Positions 1-6,193 of a stretch of DNA of 7,132 nt are shown piece by piece. The DNA is taken from NCBI GenBank assembly GCA_018883705.1, contig JAHLFQ010000197.1, positions 1-7,132 on the forward strand, written 5' to 3'. How positions within the stretch are numbered: the stretch's first letter is position 1; each line of letters starts with the position of its first letter. The stretch comes from Candidatus Cellulosilyticum pullistercoris. Its GTDB lineage: Bacteria > Bacillota > Clostridia > Lachnospirales > Cellulosilyticaceae. Below the pieces are notes generated by a model. That model did no database searches and was not told the DNA's origin. It saw only the letters and a program-made list of their open reading frames with translations. The position numbers and the translations under genes were made by a program.

Positions 1-179
1 CACCAATGACACTTACTTTAGATGCAAATACTGGATACGATTATATTGAAAAAGATGAAATAATAGATGGTATCTCTTCTAGAGTTGTAGATGTTACAAA
101 TAGCATTCATCCAAGTAATGCTTATGGTCAATTACAAATGGGAGATACCCTTGCTGCTGTTCTTCAAAAATATAGATAA
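1..179 (+). CDS. C-terminal end of a probable SGNH/GDSL-type hydrolase (5' truncated)
   Basis: An open frame enters from the left edge. The first whole codon is at position 3 and the TAA stop is at 177-179, giving 58 visible residues. The tail contains the stretch VDVTNSIHPSNAYGQLQMGD followed by an amphipathic helix ending QKYR. This resembles the end of SGNH/GDSL esterases, where the catalytic His lies in a D-x-x-H-P block before a final helix. Here the residue three before the His is Asn (N-S-I-H-P) rather than Asp, with the nearest Asp further upstream. Known members deacylate carbohydrates or lipids, and many clostridial ones are secreted or attached to glycoside hydrolases. The substrate cannot be told from this fragment. 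The Met at codon 2 is not taken as the start, because the catalytic Ser and oxyanion blocks must lie upstream, outside the window. A strong hairpin follows 18 bp after the stop. Confidence 0.6.
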   Translation, partial: PMTLTLDANTGYDYIEKDEIIDGISSRVVDVTNSIHPSNAYGQLQMGDTLAAVLQKYR

Positions 180-197
180 TTTGATTTCTATATTTTA

Positions 198-237
198 AAG
201 CCATAGGCACGTGATGCCTATGGCTTCTTTTATTTTA
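198..237 (+). terminator. Rho-independent terminator after the SGNH-type gene, possibly bidirectional
   Basis: A perfect 12-bp stem (198-209 with 215-226) closes a 5-base loop and is followed on the plus strand by a T-rich tail at 227-237. The minus-strand TIM-barrel gene ends at 258 and converges on it. The tail read on the minus strand is only A/T-mixed, so termination in that direction is likely weaker. Confidence 0.85.
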
Positions 238-257
238 TCTCTTAATATGCTTTACTT

Positions 258-935
258 CTAATCCTCTAATTCTAAAACACGATATTCATTCATTTTCGCC
301 TTAAAGAGTTCCGCATTACTTGGTGGCGTATAAGTAATACAGTTAGCTCCTGCTAAAATCGTTTCTTTAATCGTTTCATTATTTGGCCCTCCTGTAGCAA
401 TAATAGGTAACTCAGGATAGAGCTTTCTAATCTCTTTTACAATCTGAGCTGTTGCCTTACCACCACTTACATTCACAATATCTGCACCCGCTTCAACCTT
501 TCCCTTGATATCTGTGTTAATACTGACAACCGTAGCAATCACAGGAATATCAATATGTTCTTTTACATAAGTAATTGTTTCATGAGGTGCTGGCGAATTA
601 AGTACAACACCTATGGCACCTTGAAATTCAGCATGTAAGGCAATATTTGCCGATCGTATACCATGTGTAAGTCCTCCTCCTACTCCGCAAACAACAGGAA
701 TATCTGATACCGATAAAATAGCCTGTGTAATAGATGATTGGGGTGTAAAAGGATAAACTGCCATAACGGCATCCGCATTTGTATTTTTAATAATGGCTAC
801 ATCCGTTGTAAAAATAAAAGATCTTATATGCTTACCAAAAAAGCGTATACCACTACACAAATTAATAGCCTCTGGTACCTTTACATAATTTTTTCTAAGA
901 TTACTTGTTACCTCTGGTATGCAGTCATATTTCAT
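258..935 (-). CDS. TIM-barrel (beta/alpha)8 protein of unknown function
   Basis: This 225-aa protein starts at ATG 933-935 behind a good ribosome binding site (AGAAGGAGA on the minus strand, 941-949). It has the alternating strand/helix pattern of a small cytoplasmic TIM barrel with no signal peptide or membrane segment. Recognisable elements are a glycine-rich loop GVGGG (84-88), a strand and loop ending VEAGADIVNVSGG (147-159), an ATGGP loop (180-184) and AGANCI (195-200). The last two form the C-terminal phosphate-binding arrangement seen in IMP dehydrogenase-like, nitronate monooxygenase-like and ThiG-like barrels, so it may bind FMN or a sugar phosphate. It is shorter than nitronate monooxygenases, and I see no clear catalytic Cys loop of the IMPDH type. 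Similar clostridial proteins are often labelled only 'hydrolase', which I would not rely on. The zinc-ribbon gene lies 110 bp upstream on the same strand; readthrough from it is possible because no good promoter is seen between them. Confidence 0.85.
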   Translation of the reverse strand: MKYDCIPEVTSNLRKNYVKVPEAINLCSGIRFFGKHIRSFIFTTDVAIIKNTNADAVMAVYPFTPQSSITQAILSVSDIPVVCGVGGGLTHGIRSANIALHAEFQGAIGVVLNSPAPHETITYVKEHIDIPVIATVVSINTDIKGKVEAGADIVNVSGGKATAQIVKEIRKLYPELPIIATGGPNNETIKETILAGANCITYTPPSNAELFKAKMNEYRVLELED

Positions 936-990
936 TGCTGTCTCCTTCTCTAGTCTTATCTCGATCGTAAATATAAAAATGTATGAAATT

Positions 991-1028
991 AAAAATCCTC
1001 AATTCTAACAATAATGCTAGAGATTGAG
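991..1028 (-). terminator. Weak Rho-independent terminator after the zinc-ribbon gene
   Basis: On the minus strand, a hairpin with arms at 1018-1028 and 998-1007 (10 pairs, one bulged base at 1022, 10-base loop) is followed after two bases by five T residues (plus-strand A's at 991-995). It lies 17 bp beyond the stop of the minus-strand zinc-ribbon gene and before the TIM-barrel gene. The stem is AT-rich and bulged, so partial readthrough into the TIM-barrel gene is likely. Confidence 0.55.
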
Positions 1029-1045
1029 AATAACTTTTGCTACCT

Positions 1046-1237
1046 TTAATTTTTATTCATTGCAGCTTCTGTCATCTGCGAAGGTGAACTTGTGGAAAGT
1101 CTAATCACTTCTTTCCCTGAAACTTCTACTAATTTATAAGTCATTTCACAATCAGAACATACTGCTTTATACAAAGCTGATTTAGTTGTAATTTTTATTA
1201 ATGCTTTGCCACAGCACGCACAATATTTTAATGCCAT
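1046..1237 (-). CDS. Small zinc-ribbon protein, 63 aa, function unknown
   Basis: The protein opens with a short strand and a C6-x-x-C9 knuckle (with an extra C8). About 17 residues later comes a second knuckle, C27-x-x-C30. This four-cysteine arrangement should bind one zinc ion. The rest is a short strand region (YKLVEVSGKEVIRL, about 34-47) and a Ser/Thr-rich polar tail, with no signal peptide or membrane segment. It resembles standalone zinc-ribbon proteins of Firmicutes, some of which bind nucleic acid, but I recognise no specific family. The start at ATG 1235-1237 is supported by AAAGGGGGAT on the minus strand (1243-1252), with about 8 bases of spacing after the G run. A well-formed promoter lies just upstream and a weak terminator just downstream, so it looks like a real transcription unit. 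The gene is divergent from the deacetylase gene. Confidence 0.8.
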   Translation of the reverse strand: MALKYCACCGKALIKITTKSALYKAVCSDCEMTYKLVEVSGKEVIRLSTSSPSQMTEAAMNKN

Positions 1238-1267
1238 TGTATCATCCCCCTTTATTTATTTCACTTT

Positions 1268-1296
1268 ATTATAACCATTAAGCGCTCATATTACAA
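1268..1296 (-). promoter_or_regulatory. Sigma-A-type promoter for the zinc-ribbon gene
   Basis: On the minus strand, TTGTAA (1291-1296) and a consensus TATAAT (1268-1273) are separated by exactly 17 bp. The predicted start near 1261 gives a leader of about 24 nt containing the G-rich ribosome binding site. This is the best-formed promoter in the window. Confidence 0.7.
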
Positions 1297-1338
1297 CAAA
1301 ATCTAAATGATATAGCTTATAATTTTTCAATATTTATT

Positions 1339-1367
1339 TAGAAAACTGTACATACTAATCCTATAAA
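1339..1367 (+). promoter_or_regulatory. Candidate promoter for the polysaccharide deacetylase gene
   Basis: TAGAAA (1339-1344, four of six matches to the -35 consensus) and TATAAA (1362-1367) are 17 bp apart. The predicted start near 1374 gives a leader of about 20 nt. The -35 match is modest. Confidence 0.45.
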
Positions 1368-1381
1368 ATGAACTGATTGAT

Positions 1382-1388
1382 AAAGAGG
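1382..1388 (+). promoter_or_regulatory. Ribosome binding site that sets the deacetylase start
   Basis: AAAGAGG lies 6 bases before the ATG at 1395. It favours that ATG over in-frame TTG codons at 1377 and 1389. The TTG at 1377 has no upstream purine-rich site, and the one at 1389 directly abuts this motif. Confidence 0.7.
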
Positions 1389-1394
1389 TTGATT

Positions 1395-2123
1395 ATGAAA
1401 AATTTAAATCATTTACAAAAAATTACCCTACTCATAAGTCTATTATGTCTTGTTTTTTGCATGACTCTATCGGCTACTGAAATGACTCCAATAGAAAGTG
1501 ATGAAAAAATTGTTTATCTCACCTTTGATGATGGTCCTACCCCTAAGATAACCGATGCGGTTTTAGATGTTTTAAAATCTCACGATGTCAAAGCAACATT
1601 TTTTATAGTAGGTAAAGAAATCAAAGGCCGTGAAGCTATTTTACGCCGCATTTATGAAGAAGGTCATGGAATTGGACTTCATACTTATAGCCATAACTTT
1701 AAAATCATCTATAAAAATCCTGAGAGTTTTATAATGGAAATGGAAAAAACCGAGAATACTATTAATGAAGTATTAGGTACACAACTAGATATTCCTATCA
1801 TCCGTTTTCCAGGTGGTAGCGCTGGGCGCCTTAACAAAAACTTTTATAAACTCCTTACTGAAAAAGGTTATTTAATTTTCGACTGGAACGTTGATTTACA
1901 AGATGGTATTAAAGGCCATCTCTCTCCATGTGAATTTCTAGCAAATGCTAAAAAATGCTCTGACAAAAGTACCCGTCGTATTATCTTAGCTCACTGCAAT
2001 TCTAATAACAAAAATACATGCGAAGCCTTAGGTGATATTATTAACTACTATAAATCCGAAGGCTACACCTTTAAAGCTATTGATGCTACAACTAAGCCTT
2101 ATTTTTATAAGTTTAAAAAGTAA
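1395..2123 (+). CDS. Secreted NodB-type polysaccharide deacetylase (carbohydrate esterase 4)
   Basis: The 242-aa product should remove N- or O-acetyl groups from a wall or environmental polysaccharide (peptidoglycan, chitin or xylan) outside the cell. A hydrophobic segment (about residues 10-25) after a short basic N-terminus is an export signal; cleavage could follow LSA at 25-27, or the segment could stay as an anchor. The NodB domain follows at once with all five motifs: TFDDGP (43-48; catalytic base D45, metal ligand D46), H96-TYS-H100 (metal ligands), RFPGG (137-141), DWNVD with D170 (163-170), and LAH (198-200; catalytic His). The length suits a single-domain enzyme without binding modules. 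Substrate specificity cannot be read from these motifs; peptidoglycan N-acetylglucosamine or a plant polysaccharide are both possible. The gene stands alone, divergent from the zinc-ribbon gene and convergent with the nitroreductase gene. The start at 1395 rests on its ribosome binding site and gives a normal signal peptide. Confidence 0.92.
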   Translation: MKNLNHLQKITLLISLLCLVFCMTLSATEMTPIESDEKIVYLTFDDGPTPKITDAVLDVLKSHDVKATFFIVGKEIKGREAILRRIYEEGHGIGLHTYSHNFKIIYKNPESFIMEMEKTENTINEVLGTQLDIPIIRFPGGSAGRLNKNFYKLLTEKGYLIFDWNVDLQDGIKGHLSPCEFLANAKKCSDKSTRRIILAHCNSNNKNTCEALGDIINYYKSEGYTFKAIDATTKPYFYKFKK

Positions 2124-2154
2124 GACTCCTATTTCATAAAGCAGTATATCTTAA

Positions 2155-2187
2155 AGAAAGGGCATAATTTTAAATTATGCCCTTTCT
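2155..2187. terminator. Bidirectional terminator between convergent genes
   Basis: This is a perfect 33-base inverted repeat centred on 2171. Each 16-base arm contains an AAAGGGC/GCCCTTT core. It lies 31 bp after the deacetylase stop and 29 bp after the convergent nitroreductase stop. Tails are U-containing but interrupted on both sides, with the plus side somewhat better (a run of five T's at 2197-2202). Position and symmetry suggest it ends both transcripts. Confidence 0.8.
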
Positions 2188-2216
2188 CTATTATTGATTT
2201 TTATCGATTTAACGAC

Positions 2217-2855
2217 TTATTCTATAAAAGTAACCACTTCTTCTAGTGGTACACGCTTTGGTTTATCAGTTGTTTCATCTGCAGGTACACCCATTGCAAT
2301 TAAGGACATGAGTTCATATTCTGGCTTAACAACATCAATAAGGGCCTCTATTTCACTTTTAGCATGAGTAGGACCTGTCATATAGCACGTTCCATATCCT
2401 AATTCAGTAGCTGCAAGTAAGAAGTTCTCAACAGCCGCTCCAATAGCTTGAGCAGCAGATTGTGGTGCTTTAAGTGTCTCAATAACCTCTTCCTTAACAC
2501 CTCCTGCTCTTAGAAGTTTTTCTTCTATCATGACATAAGGCTTTGCATAAACCAGTACTACGACTGGTGCATCTTTAAATAGAGTATAATAACTCATAAA
2601 ACGCATAAACTTATGTTTTTCCCTCTCATCTTCTGCATATTCACCAAGGCGTTTATGGCTTTCTTCTACAATCTCTGCCATTTGCTGAATAAGTTCTTTC
2701 TTTTCAACAACAACAAAGTACCAATTTTGCTGATGCTTAGGAGAAGGTGCTTCAACTGCTGCTTTTAAGCACTTTATAATATCTTCTTTTTGAACTGGCT
2801 CATTTTTATACTTTCTAATACTTTTTCTCGTATGAATCCCATCAATAATATTCAT
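2217..2855 (-). CDS. Nitroreductase family flavoprotein
   Basis: This 212-aa cytoplasmic enzyme of the FMN-dependent nitroreductase superfamily would use NAD(P)H to reduce nitroaromatics, quinones or other electron-poor substrates. The physiological substrate is unknown. The N-terminal FMN-phosphate signature R10-x-S12-x-R14 is followed by APSPKHQQNW (36-45), a variant of the usual family block with QQNW in place of the common QPW. A long helical insertion (about 52-95) precedes the strand APVVVLVYA (96-104). The C-terminal half carries the dimer/FMN region APQSAAQAIGAAVENFLLAA (130-149) and GYGTCYMTGP (153-162), and ends with the MGVPADE block typical of the family. The start at ATG 2853-2855 has AGGGG (2866-2870) 10 bases upstream. 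The corA stop is 72 bp upstream, and a plausible promoter in that gap suggests at least partly independent expression. Confidence 0.92.
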   Translation of the reverse strand: MNIIDGIHTRKSIRKYKNEPVQKEDIIKCLKAAVEAPSPKHQQNWYFVVVEKKELIQQMAEIVEESHKRLGEYAEDEREKHKFMRFMSYYTLFKDAPVVVLVYAKPYVMIEEKLLRAGGVKEEVIETLKAPQSAAQAIGAAVENFLLAATELGYGTCYMTGPTHAKSEIEALIDVVKPEYELMSLIAMGVPADETTDKPKRVPLEEVVTFIE

Positions 2856-2891
2856 CTCTTATCCGCCCCTATCTACTTTATATCTTTTATT

Positions 2892-2919
2892 AGTATACGG
2901 ATTTATTTTTAAAAGTAAA
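2892..2919 (-). promoter_or_regulatory. Candidate promoter of the nitroreductase gene
   Basis: On the minus strand, TTTACT (2914-2919, four of six consensus positions) and TATACT (2892-2897) are 16 bp apart, just downstream of the corA stop. The -35 box lies inside an imperfect AT-rich inverted repeat at 2901-2920, which could serve as an operator. Confidence 0.45.
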
Positions 2920-2927
2920 TAGTTATT

Positions 2928-3860
2928 TTACATCCAACGTTTCTTTTTAAAACAATAGAGGCATAAAAAACTACTGAGTAAACTAATGGCAATGACATAA
3001 ATATAGCCGTACTTCCATGTTAATTCTGGCATAGTTGTAAAGTTCATACCATACCATCCAGCAATTAAGGTTAATGGTAAGAAGACACTGGTTATGAACG
3101 TAAAATATTTCATAATACGATTTTGTTTGATATCCACTTGTGCATCATAAGCTTCTCTCACATGAGTTGCATATTCACCTAAGCTATCTACTTGCATTCT
3201 AAGCCGATTAACTCTGCTCTTTAACATTTTAAAGTAACGTATGCTTTGGCTACTACATATACTATTCTCATTTCCTACAAAGTCTTCCATAATATCAACT
3301 AGCGGATCATAGTGTCGTTTAAAGATAGCCAGATTTTTCCGTATCGTAATCATTTCTTTAGAAAACTCAATATCTTCCTCATTCAGCACATTTTCTTCAA
3401 GCTCGCCTATTACTTTTGAAATATTATCTAAATAATAGTAATCCATTTGAATGACTTCATCTAACAAACGAAAAAAAACATAGCTCATATCGTACTTTGC
3501 TTCCTGCTCTTTAATTAATGCTTGACAAAAGGTTTGAACCCATTGATCTTCACTATAATAAATAAGCACTAAATAATTTGATGCAATATAAAAGCTAAAG
3601 GGTTGTGTTATATATTGATTCGAATTAAAAGTTATCTTCTGTAAGACACCAAAATCAAATTTTTCATAAACTTCAACCTGTGGAATGGGTTTATTACTTA
3701 AGCAAGTATGAATTGTCCTTGATGGCCAATTAAAATAGGTATTATAGTACTTAATCTCATCTTTAGACATGATCAGTAAAACTTGCTCATTCTCTTCTAT
3801 TACCCCTTTAAATTCTGAAGCGCTAAGTTTCTTTTCTCTGGTAATTTTAAAACATTGCAT
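2928..3860 (-). CDS. corA: CorA-family divalent cation (Mg2+) channel
   Basis: This 310-aa protein has the standard CorA layout: a soluble alpha/beta N-terminal domain (about 1-115), long helices (about 120-250) that form the cytoplasmic funnel, and two C-terminal membrane segments. The first, ending in LPLTLIAGWYGMNF (261-274), carries the G271-M272-N273 selectivity motif. The short outer loop contains MPEL (277-280), as in Mg2+-transporting members, and the second segment spans about 285-304. The C-terminus is basic (KKKRW). The family forms pentameric Mg2+ channels in the cytoplasmic membrane, some members also passing Co2+ or Ni2+. All key elements are present and the length is normal. 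The start at ATG 3858-3860 has a purine-rich AAGGA a few bases upstream. It lies 64 bp downstream of the membrane protein gene without a visible terminator between them, so co-transcription is possible. Confidence 0.93.
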   Translation of the reverse strand: MQCFKITREKKLSASEFKGVIEENEQVLLIMSKDEIKYYNTYFNWPSRTIHTCLSNKPIPQVEVYEKFDFGVLQKITFNSNQYITQPFSFYIASNYLVLIYYSEDQWVQTFCQALIKEQEAKYDMSYVFFRLLDEVIQMDYYYLDNISKVIGELEENVLNEEDIEFSKEMITIRKNLAIFKRHYDPLVDIMEDFVGNENSICSSQSIRYFKMLKSRVNRLRMQVDSLGEYATHVREAYDAQVDIKQNRIMKYFTFITSVFLPLTLIAGWYGMNFTTMPELTWKYGYIYVIAISLLSSFLCLYCFKKKRWM

Positions 3861-3924
3861 CCTTACACCTCATTCATATTATTAGAAGTATTGTATGCAA
3901 AGGCAATGCTCCCTATACCCTTGT

Positions 3925-5148
3925 CTATAGAATGAAGAAAAGTACACATTTAAATAGCCAGTTTGCTGCAATTCCCGCACATAAACCGCCTATCGTATGA
4001 GATAAAATTGCCTTTCCTGTTAACTTACGACATTTGAGTCCATCCATCATAGCCGTATGCGTACTTAAATAACCACTCCAACACATACACATAGCAGTGA
4101 AAACAGCAATGTCATTAGCTTGTACAAGGCCCTCTTGAATCATATTAGGAATCAATCCAATGGCAGCACCTGCTGCACCTAATGCCGTAATAGGCACTGC
4201 TATCGCTTCTGATGAGGAAAATCCAAATAGTGGCTGTAAAATAAAATTTAGCTTTTCCCCTATAGCTGGTAGTAAGGCAATCCCTTCATATGCAGCCCCA
4301 GTATAAGTACCTGTAGTAGATGGCCCATTAGTTAGAAGCATCACGACTGAACAAATAATGATTACACCTGGTACAATAGCGAATCCCATCTGAACACCAG
4401 AATGACCACCTTCTAAAATGGCATTCATAAAGCGTTCACCGAAACCTCCTGCTCTAGCTTGACGATAATTAATTAAATCTACCTCTGTACTACTTGATGT
4501 TTCACACCATGCTTCTGTCCCAAACATAGCTTTGGTATAACGCATCATTATCTTAGTACTTACAATACTACCAATTACGGCTGCTATATTCCCAATTAAA
4601 ACAGCTATGCCTAATTGGTTTCCTATTCCCTGTAGCCCCATCATATAAACTGTAATAATTAAGCCCATGCCAAAAGCTGTCCCTAAATTAGTTAGTGCAG
4701 GCAATTGATATTTTTTGAAATACTGTCTAAATCGTTTATCTTCACATAACGTTAAAATAGCAGGATTATCTGAAAAATAAGTGGTAAGTATACCAAGTAC
4801 ACTAGCACCTGGTAAATCGTATAAAGGCTTCATCAATCTAGAAAGTCCTTTATTAATAATAGCAACACCACCAAACTCTGTGAGGATGCCTGAAAAAGCA
4901 CCCGCCACTACTGCAATAGCCATAATATAAAATACCGTATTCATTAATAGATCAAATGCTGTATTAAGCAGTGTATTAAACATATTGGATACACCCATTC
5001 TTTGACCTAGTCCTAAAATAGTACCTCCTATTAAGATTAAACAAATAAAGCCTTCTTTACTAATCGCCTTCTTTAATACATACTCACTTTCGATTTCATG
5101 CATTGCCTCCTTTTGCTGCCTATTTTGTTTTCCTTCTGTCACTTTCAT
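3925..5148 (-). CDS. Multi-pass membrane protein with nucleoside-recognition (Gate) domains, CD0519/CD1768-like
   Basis: This 407-aa polytopic membrane protein has a charged cytoplasmic N-terminus (about 1-32) and some 8-10 hydrophobic segments, for example about 33-49, 66-90, 157-172, 179-200, 254-273, 314-335 and 383-405. It resembles the Gate/nucleoside-recognition superfamily that includes spore maturation proteins SpmA/SpmB and nucleoside transporters, and I believe it matches the clostridial CD0519/CD1768 family. Two half-membrane motifs stand out: TYFSDNPAILTL (123-134) and CWSGYLSTHTAMMDGL (356-371). They have conserved-looking polar residues inside hydrophobic surroundings, which suggests substrate or ion contact sites. 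The substrate is not known. The start at ATG 5146-5148 has GGAGG at 5161-5165 with a rather long 12-base gap. A strong terminator separates it from the aminopeptidase gene, and corA follows 64 bp downstream. Confidence 0.8.
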   Translation of the reverse strand: MKVTEGKQNRQQKEAMHEIESEYVLKKAISKEGFICLILIGGTILGLGQRMGVSNMFNTLLNTAFDLLMNTVFYIMAIAVVAGAFSGILTEFGGVAIINKGLSRLMKPLYDLPGASVLGILTTYFSDNPAILTLCEDKRFRQYFKKYQLPALTNLGTAFGMGLIITVYMMGLQGIGNQLGIAVLIGNIAAVIGSIVSTKIMMRYTKAMFGTEAWCETSSSTEVDLINYRQARAGGFGERFMNAILEGGHSGVQMGFAIVPGVIIICSVVMLLTNGPSTTGTYTGAAYEGIALLPAIGEKLNFILQPLFGFSSSEAIAVPITALGAAGAAIGLIPNMIQEGLVQANDIAVFTAMCMCWSGYLSTHTAMMDGLKCRKLTGKAILSHTIGGLCAGIAANWLFKCVLFFIL

Positions 5149-5160
5149 GTTGTCTGTATT

Positions 5161-5165
5161 CCTCC
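5161..5165 (-). promoter_or_regulatory. Distant ribosome binding site of the membrane protein gene
   Basis: GGAGG on the minus strand lies 12 bases before the ATG at 5146-5148. This is longer than the usual 6-9 but it is the only suitable site. A second, stronger AAAAGGAGG inside the gene (5106-5114) sits only 2 bases before an in-frame ATG (5101-5103), too close for efficient use, so the upstream start is preferred. Confidence 0.5.
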
Positions 5166-5202
5166 AATAACAAGCTTAATTTCTTTAATCCGTCTTCATC
5201 AC

Positions 5203-5233
5203 AAAAAATCCCACTCAACATAAATTGGGTGGG
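5203..5233 (-). terminator. Rho-independent terminator of the methionine aminopeptidase gene
   Basis: On the minus strand, arms at 5225-5233 and 5210-5218 form a GC-rich base (CCCAC with GTGGG), then one C-A mismatch and further pairs around a short loop. One base later comes a run of six T's (plus-strand A's 5203-5208). It lies 44 bp past the aminopeptidase stop and only about 54 bp before the next start codon, so the downstream membrane protein gene is insulated or depends on readthrough. Confidence 0.8.
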
Positions 5234-5277
5234 TATAATGATTTAGTTTTACTTATCTTTTTCTCTAATTAAAATCT

Positions 5278-6147
5278 TTAATGTGCTATAATTTCAACAC
5301 CTGTTTCTGTAATAAGTAACGTATGTTCCCATTGTGCAGATAAAGAACCATCTTCTGTATAAACAGTCCAATCATCCTCTTCATCGATATAAACTTCATA
5401 GCCACCTGCATTAACCATAGGTTCTACTGTAAGTGTCATACCAGGAACTAGCAACATGCCTTCTCCACGTACACCTACATGGGGTACAAAAGGCTCTTCA
5501 TGAAATATTTTACCAATCCCATGTCCACCTAAATCAATCACAATAGAATAGCCATTTTTCTCTGCATGTTCCTGAACTGCTGCACCAATGTCACCTAAGA
5601 AGCCCCATGGTTTAATGGCCTGAATACCTTTTTCCATGCACTCTTTTGCTACACGTACAAGCCTTTCTGCCTCTTCACTTACTTTACCAATCATATACAT
5701 TCTAGAAGCATCTGCAAAATAACCATCTACAATAGTAGTGACATCTACGTTAACAATATCACCTTCTTTAAGAATAGTATCCTCTGATGGAATACCGTGG
5801 CAAACGACATTATTAATAGAAACACAGACACTCTTTGGATACCCCTCATAGTTTAAAGGTGCTGGAATCCCTCCATGCTCTATTGTATAGTTATGCACAA
5901 GTTGATTAATCTCTTCTGTGCTCATCCCTGCACAAATTTTTTCACCTACTAGGTCAAGTGCACCATTATTTACAACTGCTGCTTTTTTCATACCAGCTAT
6001 ATCTGCTTCATTCTTAATAATCTCTCTTGGTGGTACTTCATAACCTTTGAGTTCATAAGTTTTTATTTTTTCATCTAGTGAAAGATGACACTTTTTATAT
6101 TTTTTTCCACTTCCACACCAACATGGGGCATTTCGATCAATTGTCAT
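5278..6147 (-). CDS. map: Type I methionine aminopeptidase with N-terminal SEC-C zinc motif
   Basis: The 289-aa enzyme removes the initiator methionine from nascent proteins in the cytoplasm. Residues 6-21 form a SEC-C motif, C9-x-C11-x8-C20-H21, a zinc-binding module also found at the SecA C-terminus that may help ribosome or chaperone contact. The pita-bread catalytic domain (about 45-289) has all expected residues: H117 in VCHGIP; the five metal ligands D135 (NVDVT), D146 (ADAS), H209 (GHGIG), E242 (VEP) and E274 (QWEHT); and the substrate-side H216 in FHEEP. The length is that of SEC-C-bearing Firmicute forms, about 35-40 residues longer than the short enzyme typical of the ribosomal protein operon. 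The gene stands alone, with its own promoter and terminator, so a second short map elsewhere in the genome is likely. The start at ATG 6145-6147 has AGGGAGGAA at 6157-6165. Confidence 0.96.
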   Translation of the reverse strand: MTIDRNAPCWCGSGKKYKKCHLSLDEKIKTYELKGYEVPPREIIKNEADIAGMKKAAVVNNGALDLVGEKICAGMSTEEINQLVHNYTIEHGGIPAPLNYEGYPKSVCVSINNVVCHGIPSEDTILKEGDIVNVDVTTIVDGYFADASRMYMIGKVSEEAERLVRVAKECMEKGIQAIKPWGFLGDIGAAVQEHAEKNGYSIVIDLGGHGIGKIFHEEPFVPHVGVRGEGMLLVPGMTLTVEPMVNAGGYEVYIDEEDDWTVYTEDGSLSAQWEHTLLITETGVEIIAH

Positions 6148-6193
6148 ATTAATATGTTCCTCCCTAAGCCCAATTTAGTTTATTATCCCTTCT

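Noticed and set aside
738..953. Plus-strand open frame of 71 codons
   Set aside because: It lies almost entirely antisense to the well-supported TIM-barrel gene, has no ribosome binding site of note, and its translation has no domain-like pattern.
1318..1323. Second TATAAT upstream of the deacetylase gene
   Set aside because: No -35-like hexamer lies 15-19 bp upstream, and such matches are common in AT-rich intergenic DNA.
1377..1394. Earlier TTG start for the deacetylase, adding six residues
   Set aside because: The AAAGAGG site lies inside this extension and is ideally spaced for the ATG at 1395; the TTG has no ribosome binding site.
3861..3924. Possible promoter or terminator between the membrane protein gene and corA
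   Set aside because: TACAAT-like and TAATAT-like hexamers are present but without properly spaced -35 boxes, and no stem with a T-tract was found.
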